Source of the DNA: Planctomycetota bacterium
GTDB taxonomy: Bacteria > Planctomycetota > Phycisphaerae > UBA1845
Length of the DNA stretch: 10,281 nucleotides
Direction of reading: 5' to 3'
Assembly: GCA_024277835.1 (NCBI GenBank)
Contig: JAJRUK010000166.1
Span: 1-10,281 of the forward strand
Shown here: piece after piece, positions 1 to 6,400 of the stretch
Layout: every line of letters starts with the position of its first letter
Numbering within the stretch: the stretch's first letter is position 1
Position numbers and translations under genes: made by a program
The notes under the pieces: model-generated
Told to the model about the DNA's origin: nothing
Databases searched by the model: none
Seen by the model: only the letters and a program-made list of their open reading frames with translations

Positions 1-2
1 AC

Positions 3-1199
3 ATGATTGAGAACGCTCTGGGGATTGAAGACTTTAACGATGACGGTCGGAATGACTTTGCGATTGGTGCGCCGAACTCACGTGGCGGCGCGGGGCGTTT
101 GTATATCGGCTATCGTCGCGAAGACCGCGGTCAGGGTCTCGAGGGCGATTTTCAACTCCCTGAGCTTTCACTTGACCCAGATAACACCACGCGTTTGGAT
201 GGGTTTGTCCTCCGCTCTGACCGTGTGACTGCTTTGGGTTCAAGCTTGGCGAGCGGGTTTGATTTCAATGGGGACGGTGTTGAGGACGTGGTCGTCGGTA
301 GCCCAGATGCGGAAGACGGGGTTGGGGAGGTTATTATCCTTTTTGGTCAGCAGGGCATCGTCTCCCCTGAAGATGGGTACGAAGTTGAGGAGTACCTTTC
401 GGATATTCGCGTTTGCGATGTGAGTTTGAACACCGGTTGCCTCTGCACGGAAACTCTCTTGAGCGAAGCTATATGTCAGAGGAATACGCGTCCCGTTGCG
501 GCTCGAATCACGGGTAAGTCGCTTGGTGGTGTTGCGGGTCGGTTCGGGTTCAACGTTGCCAACGCGGGCGATGTGGACGGGGATGGGATCAACGATCTTC
601 TGGTGGCTGCCCCTGAGAGTCGTCCTTTCTACGATCCCGATCCTTCTGACGACGTTGACGAGCTTTCTGCACCGGGGCTTGATCTCGATGCTGACGGGGA
701 GGCCGACGAGATTCTCGGGGACGACACGTTGCAGGCGGCGGGTCTCGTTTACGTGATCTCCGGTCGTGCTCGTTTGGACACGATCGGACGGTGCTCAACG
801 ACGAACAACCTTTGCACCCGGTTCCCTGAGGACTTGCTCCAGGGGGACTGCAGTTCCGGCGAGACGTGCGATTTCACGGATATGACGATCGACATTCAGG
901 AGCTTGGTACGTCGCGTCTTCGAGGGTTTATCATTGTAGGGCGTCGCGAGGGCGATCGTCTCGGTGGCGGTGATGCCGGCGACGATACGCGCGGCGGGAT
1001 TGCCGGTAAGGCCGACCGCGGTCGTTCGCGTGGGCTGGCGAGTGCTGGAGATGTGGATGGCGACGGCCGCGATGACATCATTATTGGTTCGATCCTTGCG
1101 GACCCTCGTCGCGATCAGACGACGGATGTCGGTGTGACCAACGGCGGTGAGGTGTACTTGATTTATGGGTCGAATGCACCTGAGGCGGGCAGTCAGTAG
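3..1199 (+). CDS. FG-GAP repeat (integrin-alpha-like) exported protein, 5'-partial
   Basis: The frame is open to the left edge, and the ATG at 3 sits directly before an FG-GAP motif, so it is probably internal; 398 residues are visible. Four Ca-binding loops of the DxNxDGxxD type mark FG-GAP blades: residues 10-18 (DFNDDGRND), 87-95 (DFNGDGVED), 190-198 (DVDGDGIND) and 350-358 (DVDGDGRDD). Each is followed by a hydrophobic strand and a small 'GAP/GSP/AAP'-type turn. A further Asp-rich loop (LDLDADGEADE) lies near residue 225. The family folds as a beta-propeller and is usually extracellular or periplasmic, with adhesion or binding roles; the ligand here is unknown. Cysteines cluster at about 138-160 and at 264-289 (C-x6-C-x11-C-x5-C), the second cluster resembling one in the downstream PKD protein. 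The protein ends soon after the last blade without a visible sorting tail. The signal peptide would lie outside the window. Confidence 0.85.
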   Translation: MIENALGIEDFNDDGRNDFAIGAPNSRGGAGRLYIGYRREDRGQGLEGDFQLPELSLDPDNTTRLDGFVLRSDRVTALGSSLASGFDFNGDGVEDVVVGSPDAEDGVGEVIILFGQQGIVSPEDGYEVEEYLSDIRVCDVSLNTGCLCTETLLSEAICQRNTRPVAARITGKSLGGVAGRFGFNVANAGDVDGDGINDLLVAAPESRPFYDPDPSDDVDELSAPGLDLDADGEADEILGDDTLQAAGLVYVISGRARLDTIGRCSTTNNLCTRFPEDLLQGDCSSGETCDFTDMTIDIQELGTSRLRGFIIVGRREGDRLGGGDAGDDTRGGIAGKADRGRSRGLASAGDVDGDGRDDIIIGSILADPRRDQTTDVGVTNGGEVYLIYGSNAPEAGSQ

Positions 1200-1269
1200 T
1201 CGGTCTTTGGGGCTTGCGTTCCGATAATTGTGCGGGGCGTTGGCATGTGCGTTCGTGTTGGTTGAATAG

Positions 1270-1299
1270 TTGACTTGCGCTTGTGGAAAGCGATACGAT
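1270..1299 (+). promoter_or_regulatory. Candidate sigma70-type promoter upstream of the PKD gene
   Basis: TTGACT at 1270-1275 matches the -35 consensus at five of six positions. TACGAT at 1294-1299 matches the -10 consensus at four of six, with an 18-nt spacer. It would give a leader of about 190 nt before the ATG at 1495, containing the palindrome at 1384-1406. This is a motif match only, and sigma-factor preferences in this organism are unknown. Confidence 0.35.
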
Positions 1300-1383
1300 G
1301 GGTGTTGGGATTAGTCTTTGGTTCACGCGCGTTAGGGTGACTTGACGGGGTCGCGAGCTGGATAATCCTTGACTTATGGGCGT

Positions 1384-1406
1384 CCGTGCAGGCGTTAAGC
1401 CTGCGG
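1384..1406. repeat. Small REP-like palindrome
   Basis: GCAGGC (1388-1393) and GCCTGC (1399-1404) form a perfect six-base stem around the loop GTTAA. CC at 1384-1385 and GG at 1405-1406 can extend it across a two-base bulge. The form, a short GC-rich hairpin alone in an intergenic gap, resembles dispersed REP-type palindromes. Only one copy is present in this window, so dispersal cannot be shown. It lacks a following T-run and is not a typical intrinsic terminator. Confidence 0.4.
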
Positions 1407-1494
1407 CTTGTGGTTTGTTGGGCGTTTGGTGTTTGTTGAATGATGTTTTGGAGCGGCGCCTTTAACTCGGCGTGCATCCGGGAGCGTTAAGCGA

Positions 1495-2727
1495 ATGAGA
1501 TTGGCGTGGATGAATAATTCGATGAGCCGACTGGCAGCGTTTCTGGTGCTTGCTTCCGTAAATATCGCCGCTGCGCAGGATTCGACGCCCCGCGCGTTGT
1601 TTTCGATTACTCCAAGCGATCCGGTGGTGGCGGTGCAGGTGTCGTTCGATGCGTCTTTTTCGTTTGATCGTGGCGGTGGCGGATCGATCGATTTCTATCG
1701 CTGGGATTTTGGCGATGGTTCTGATCTCGTTGCTTCGGATATGCCGTCGGCACTGCATACCTATACAAGTCCGGGTTTGTTCACGATTACATTGACGGTG
1801 ACGGACAACGATACGCCGGCCAACGAAGGTGTGACGGTGCGGACGATTGTGGTTGTGGCTGCGGGTGGTAATGGGGGCGGCGGGCCTGTGAACGTGCTCC
1901 CCACCGCAAGGTTTACGATGTCCACTTCGCAGTCTGCGGTTGGTGATGAAGTGACGTTCGATGCGACGGACTCGTCGGATGCGGATCGAGACAAGGAGTG
2001 TTCGACCAGCAACGCCGCGTGCGACGACGACACGGATTGTCCCACTGGTGAAACTTGCAACGAAACGCTGCAATACGCGTGGGATTTTGGCGATGGCACG
2101 ACGCAGGCGTATACGACAGTTGCGACGGCGAAGCACGCCTTTGGAGCAGAGGGTAACTATGAGGTCCGGCTCTTCGTTTGCGACCAAGCGACGTGTGACC
2201 TGACCAGTACGAGTATCGACGTGTCGGAGTCTTTCCAGCAGATCGAGGTTCTGGCGGCCGGGACGAACATCGCGCCGACGGCGGTCGTCGCTTCGGGGCC
2301 TCGCCTTGCAGCCGTGGGTGAGTCGTTGACCTTTGACGGACAGCTTTCTTTTGATCCCAACGGCGATCAACTGGACTATGCCTGGAACATTCGTTTTGAG
2401 AACTTGCTGATCGATTCGGTGTTGACGGCTGTGATGACTCGGTCGTTTGATCAGCTTGGGGAGTACGAGATCACGCTGACCGTTTGTGACGGTCGTGGTG
2501 GTTGCGACTATGCGGATATGTTTACGGTGACGATCACCGAAGCTCCGCCGGCGATCGAACCGCCCGCGACCAATCCCAATCCGGGTAGTAATCTTGAGGA
2601 TCCGGTGGATAGTGCTCTACAGCGCCCGACGCTGACGACGTGTGGTGTTGGGATGATCCCGGCGATGTTTACGTCGATGATGGGGATGTTCGGGATGGCG
2701 GTCGTGCGACGTCGGTCGGATCGGTAG
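1495..2727 (+). CDS. Exported multi-PKD-domain protein with C-terminal anchor/sorting-like tail
   Basis: 410 residues. The ATG at 1495 has GGAG ten bases upstream (1481-1484); in-frame ATGs at 1510 and 1522 are alternatives. Residues 13-27 form a hydrophobic segment ending AAA-Q, consistent with a signal peptidase I site. Three PKD-like beta-sandwich domains follow. Domain 1 (about 30-122) has YRWDFGDG around residue 70. Domain 2 (about 135-245) has YAWDFGDG around 196. Domain 3 (about 258-350) is degenerate, with YAWNI at 295-299 in place of the core motif. PKD domains usually act in extracellular protein-protein or protein-carbohydrate contact. Domain 2 carries a four-cysteine insert at 169-188 (C-x6-C-x5-C-x5-C). 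After a Pro/Asn-rich linker the protein ends with CGVG (383-386), a Met-rich hydrophobic stretch and RRRSDR. This resembles tripartite C-terminal sorting signals. No catalytic domain is visible. Confidence 0.88.
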   Translation: MRLAWMNNSMSRLAAFLVLASVNIAAAQDSTPRALFSITPSDPVVAVQVSFDASFSFDRGGGGSIDFYRWDFGDGSDLVASDMPSALHTYTSPGLFTITLTVTDNDTPANEGVTVRTIVVVAAGGNGGGGPVNVLPTARFTMSTSQSAVGDEVTFDATDSSDADRDKECSTSNAACDDDTDCPTGETCNETLQYAWDFGDGTTQAYTTVATAKHAFGAEGNYEVRLFVCDQATCDLTSTSIDVSESFQQIEVLAAGTNIAPTAVVASGPRLAAVGESLTFDGQLSFDPNGDQLDYAWNIRFENLLIDSVLTAVMTRSFDQLGEYEITLTVCDGRGGCDYADMFTVTITEAPPAIEPPATNPNPGSNLEDPVDSALQRPTLTTCGVGMIPAMFTSMMGMFGMAVVRRRSDR

Positions 2728-2880
2728 GGCTTGCTGTTGTAACCCCCCTCGATCCCTCCTTGAGTACGGGGGGGCCGGAAGAATAGTCTTCTGCGGGAGT
2801 CGTTCGAGCCTCTGCGAGAGTGTGGCCTTCTGGGGTCGCACGCAGCTTGTTCTTGCTGCCCAGAAGAAATGCGAAATACG
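2728..2880. other. Hairpin-rich intergenic region after the PKD gene
   Basis: No gene is supported here. The stretch holds C6 (2743-2748) facing a G-run (2768-2774), which can pair across a loop of about 20 nt. A compact hairpin GAAGA-ATAG-TCTTC lies at 2778-2791. A larger stem pairs CTTCTGG (2827-2833) with CCAGAAG (2860-2866), enclosing GCAGC (2842-2846) paired with GCTGC (2855-2859). TGGGGTCG (2831-2838) is also perfectly complementary to CGACCCCA (2879-2886) in the following terminator. This could be a structured 3' UTR or a regulatory leader. Confidence 0.45.
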
Positions 2881-2917
2881 ACCCCACTTGCCGGTTTTTC
2901 GGCGGGCGGGGTTTTTC
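2881..2917 (+). terminator. Rho-independent terminator
   Basis: CCCCACTTGCCG (2882-2893) pairs with CGGCGGGCGGGG (2900-2911) at eleven of twelve positions, two of them G-U, with one A-C mismatch. The loop is GTTTTT, and a run of five T plus C follows at 2912-2917. This is a strong GC-rich stem followed by a U-tract. It most simply ends transcription of the PKD gene. It also argues against starting the next ORF upstream at 2820, because the stem would then lie inside that coding sequence. Confidence 0.75.
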
Positions 2918-2937
2918 TATGCAAACGGGGCGGTGGC

Positions 2938-2945
2938 TGTATAAT
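2938..2945 (+). promoter_or_regulatory. Candidate -10 element for the small ORF and secA
   Basis: A perfect TATAAT lies at 2940-2945, preceded by TG. Its end is nine bases from the ATG at 2955, so transcription would start about three bases before the start codon. That would give a nearly leaderless mRNA. The best -35 match is weak (TATGCA at 2918-2923, 16-nt spacer). The placement directly after the terminator fits a new transcription unit for the small ORF plus secA. Confidence 0.4.
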
Positions 2946-2954
2946 CTAGGCACG

Positions 2955-3311
2955 ATGTTGGAGCACGGATCAGCCACAATAAACACGTTCGAGACCCGCA
3001 CGTTGCGTATGCGCCGCGGTGGGGTCGCGGGGGCGGTGATTGCGATCGCGATTGTGTTGTCTACGTCGTCCTCCGGGTTGGGGCACGAACGGGGTCGGAG
3101 CTGGTCTGATGACGCGGGCGTTGCGGATGCTTGTTGGGCGGCGGCTCCTACGGTTTGTGCGGACGTGACCGCGTGCCCTGCCGTGACTTCGCCGGAGGCG
3201 ACTGTTGCACGTTTTAGCATTCTTCCTTTGTCGATGATCGCGACGGTTGTCGATGTTCGGGTTGCTCGCGATGTTCTTGTCGCACGCATCGGCGGTCTGT
3301 ACGGGCCTTAG
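2955..3311 (+). CDS. Small hypothetical protein with N-terminal hydrophobic segment, upstream of secA
   Basis: 118 residues from the ATG at 2955; an ATG at 3009 would give 100 residues starting MRRGG. The frame is open from 2820, but the terminator at 2881-2917 makes an earlier start unlikely. I do not recognise the family. Codon use resembles the neighbouring genes, which supports real coding. Arg18-Arg21 precede a hydrophobic stretch at 23-35 and then small or polar residues, as in a signal peptide or signal anchor. Cysteines lie at 60, 68 and 74. A second partly hydrophobic stretch occupies the last third, and the protein ends RIGGLYGP-stop. It sits 103 nt before secA in the same direction. 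A small exported protein before secA is the arrangement of secM in enterobacteria, so a regulatory role is possible. That is inference from position, and no known arrest motif is present. Confidence 0.6.
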   Translation: MLEHGSATINTFETRTLRMRRGGVAGAVIAIAIVLSTSSSGLGHERGRSWSDDAGVADACWAAAPTVCADVTACPAVTSPEATVARFSILPLSMIATVVDVRVARDVLVARIGGLYGP

Positions 3312-3392
3312 CTTCTTTTCGATCATTTCCGGGTCAATGCTTCTTATCCATCCGCGCGCGGTTTTCTTTTTCGATTTTTGATTGCTGTTTTT

Positions 3393-3408
3393 TTCGCCAG
3401 GAGGCGAG
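3393..3408 (+). promoter_or_regulatory. secA ribosome-binding site within a small hairpin
   Basis: AGGAGG at 3399-3404 lies ten bases before the ATG at 3415, a strong Shine-Dalgarno sequence that fixes the secA start. The flanking bases TCGCC (3394-3398) and GGCGA (3403-3407) are complementary. They can fold into a five-pair stem with AGGA in the loop, partly hiding the site. A near-identical sequence occurs inside the preceding ORF at 3188-3201. Confidence 0.55.
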
Positions 3409-3414
3409 TTTTCC

Positions 3415-6400
3415 ATGTCAGTGATGAGTGTTGCATCGTCGGCGTACAAGGGCGTATCTGGTTTGCCGAGAAAGTTGTTCGGTACGCGTAACGATCGGAT
3501 TCTTAAGGGGTATCAGCGTCACGTTGGGCCAATCAACGAGATTGAGGCGTCGCTGCGCGGCGACTTCGATGAGCGGTTCGCTGCGCGGGTTGCGTCGGAC
3601 GGGGTTGATTCGCTTCCGGAAGAGGAACGCGAGGCTGCCCGGCAAGCGATTCGGGTAGAGCTAAGCGGCGATCTTCTTGAGCGTTCGGCGTCGCTGCGGG
3701 AGCGTGTTCGCGAGCACTATGGCGAGCTTGTCGGGTGGTGGGAATCGCTCGACCCAAGCACTCGCCTCGAAGAACATTACAAGGACGAATATCGCAAACG
3801 GACGGCGAAAGTGATCGAAGCCATGGATCGAGCGGGGACGACGTTCGAGGCGTTTGCGGTTTTGCGTGAGGCTTCGCGTCGGTCGCAGCGTCATCGCCAC
3901 TTCGACAGCCAGCTCATCGGTGGCCGCGTCTTGTTTGAAGGAAAAATCGCGGAGATGCGGACGGGTGAGGGTAAGACGATCGTCTGTCACCTTGCGGCGT
4001 TTGTGACGGTTCTTTCCAGTCGCAAGGTTCATGTGGTGACGGTGAACGACTATCTGGTGCGCCGCGATGCGGAGTTTGCCGCGCCGATTTTTGAACTCGT
4101 GGGGATGACGGTTGGTTGCATTCAGTCTCAGGTGGATCCGGGCGGCGGCGAAGGGATTCGTCGCGCCGCCTACGGGTGCGATATTACATACGGGACCAAT
4201 AGCGAGTTTGGTTTTGACTATCTGCGCGACAACATGAAGACGCGGTATGAAGATCAGGTGCAGGGGGCGCTTGATTTTGTGATTGTCGATGAGGTTGACT
4301 CGATTTTGATCGATGAGGCTCGGACGCCGTTGATTATCTCGGGGCATGCGCGTGACGATGTGACGCGATATCCTCGGGCGAATCGGGTGGCGGAGGAGCT
4401 TGTGCGGAGGCAAGTGCCCTGGGATCGAAAGTTGGCGGCGACCGTTTCCAAGTATGACGGGAACGCGCATGACATTCCCAAGCTCGACGACGCGATGACG
4501 ATTCTTGGTCATCGTGAGCAAAGTCATACGGACGCCAAGTCTTCTGGCAACGACGACAAAGAGACACTGGCAACGCTGGGTCCGGACTTTTTGACGGATG
4601 ACCATGTCGAAGCGATTCAGATTTATGAGGCGGATGTGCTCAACCTTTCCGGTTCGGAGCGTTATCGTCGTTACTACATCGTGCAACTTGAGCGAAAGCA
4701 GGTCGGTATTACGCATGAGGGCGTGACGATCGCGCAAGAGCTTCTGGACTTGGGGAGCTTGTATAGCGGCGCGAACATGGAGTGGCCTCACTTGATTGAG
4801 AATGCGCTTCGTGCTCACAAAGTTTATCAGTGCGACCGCGACTACGTCGTGCAAGAGGGTCAGGTGATTATTGTTGATCCGTTTACCGGTCGGTTGATGC
4901 ATGGTCGACAGTGGTCGGACGGTTTGCATCAGGCGGTTGAGGCGAAAGAGAACGTCAAGGTCAAAGAAGAGACGCAGACGTTGGCGACGATCACGATTCA
5001 GAATTTTGTGAAGCTCTATCGCGTGAAGGCGGGTATGACGGGGACAGCCCTGACGGAGGCGACGGAGTTTGACAAGATTTACAAACTGGACGTTGTTGAG
5101 ATTCCGACGAACCGCCCGGTGAATCGCGTGGATCATAACGACAAGATGTATCGCGATGTGGAGCAGAAATACAACGCGATCGTGGATGAGATTTTTGAAG
5201 TCCATCGCAAGGGGGTTCCGGCGGATCCGTTTCTGCTGGCGGATGCGTTTACGGCGATGATCCCCATGCTCAAAAAGCAAGGGGCGGACGCGTCGCGTGT
5301 CGAGGAGGCGCTGAAGCGATTCAATAAGGCTGAGCTTGGGGATAAGGATACCATCGCGTTTATGATGGAGGTGTACGATGAGGTGATGGGCGACCTGGTT
5401 CGGGGTCGTCCGATTCTTGTGGGTACGACGAGCGTTGAGAATTCGGAGAAGATTTCGCGACTTCTGGATCAGCGATATGGGATCGAACATGAAGTGCTCA
5501 ACGCGAAGAACCATGCTCGCGAGGCGGACATCGTCATGAAAGCGGGCGAGACGACGCTGCCCACGAGCGGTCGCGACAAGACACCGCGGGGAAATGTGAC
5601 GATTGCGACGAACATGGCGGGTCGTGGTACGGATATTAAGCTGGGGCTAAACGTTGTTTATCCGACGTGCAAGGTTCCCGAGAAGCTTCCTGAGGGGGCG
5701 GAGTCGAGTTCGCTTTATCCGACGGGGATTACGAAGTGTTGCGTGACGTGCGACGAGTACGACGCGGCGACGAACTGTGCTCATTGCTTTAAGCCCAAGC
5801 TCGACCCGCGTTTTCCGGAGCTTGGTCGTAAGATTTGTTCGATCAATGTTCCGTGCGGTTTGCACATTATCGGTACGGAGCGTCACGAATCTCGCCGGAT
5901 TGATAACCAGTTGCGCGGTCGGTCGGGTCGGCAGGGTGATCCAGGTTCGTCGCGTTTTTCTCTTTCGCTTCAAGACGATCTTCTCAAAATGTTCATGTCG
6001 GACTGGATGCTGAAGATGATGGAGAAGCTTGGCTTTAGCGACGGGTCGAGTCTTGAGGACAAGCGTTTGAGCAAGGGGATCGAGCGGGCGCAGCGAAAAG
6101 TCGAAGAGCGCAACTTCTCGACGCGAAAGCATCTGCTCGAGTGGGATGAGCCGATGGACTTTCAGCGGAAGGAATTCTACGCGGTACGTCAGCGCATTTT
6201 GGAAGAGCGCGACCTGCCGGCGCTGATTTTTGAGACGATTGACAACGCGATTCGCTCTACGCTCGATGATAATCTGAGTCCGGGGTTTGCGCAGTCGTGC
6301 ATTGCGGAATGGTGTCGGACGAATCTTGAACTGACGATCGAAGATGATGCGATTTCGATCGACGACCTTGAGTCTGCTCAACATAGCATCCGTCGCAAAG

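Larger units (their letters stand above)
1200..1494. other. Intergenic region between the FG-GAP and PKD genes
   Basis: No coding region is supported here. The reading frames on the minus strand are rich in Arg, Thr, Pro and His and look like shadow translation. The stretch contains a promoter-like pair (1270-1299), a small REP-like palindrome (1384-1406) and a Shine-Dalgarno-like GGAG at 1481-1484. I see no clear terminator for the FG-GAP gene. Confidence 0.6.

Noticed and set aside
1462..2370. 302-codon open frame on the minus strand opposite the PKD gene
   Set aside because: Its Arg-rich, low-complexity composition and full overlap with well-supported PKD domains mark it as a shadow frame.
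2743..2774. C-run and G-run as a terminator just after the PKD gene
   Set aside because: The loop is about 20 nt and no T-run follows, so the stem does not fit an intrinsic terminator.
2820..2954. Upstream extension of the small ORF to 2820
   Set aside because: It would place the strong intrinsic terminator (2881-2917) inside the coding sequence. The 45 added residues show no domain or signal.
3352..3371. CCGCGCGCGG followed by a T-rich run as a terminator between the small ORF and secA
   Set aside because: As a hairpin the palindrome gives only a three-pair stem with a four-base loop, and the T-run is interrupted. It is too weak to call, although it might act in a longer fold.
3382..3414. 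TTG at 3382 as the secA start
   Set aside because: It lies upstream of the strong AGGAGG at 3399-3404, which is well placed for the ATG at 3415, and normal SecA N-terminal sequence follows that ATG.
3661..5514. 617-codon open frame on the minus strand opposite secA
   Set aside because: It lies wholly antisense to highly conserved SecA motifs, is extremely rich in Arg, His and Leu, and shows no recognisable domain. It looks like a shadow of the codon bias of secA.
5647..6384. 245-codon open frame on the minus strand opposite secA
   Set aside because: It is antisense to conserved SecA helicase motifs and Arg-rich, with no start context or domain evidence.
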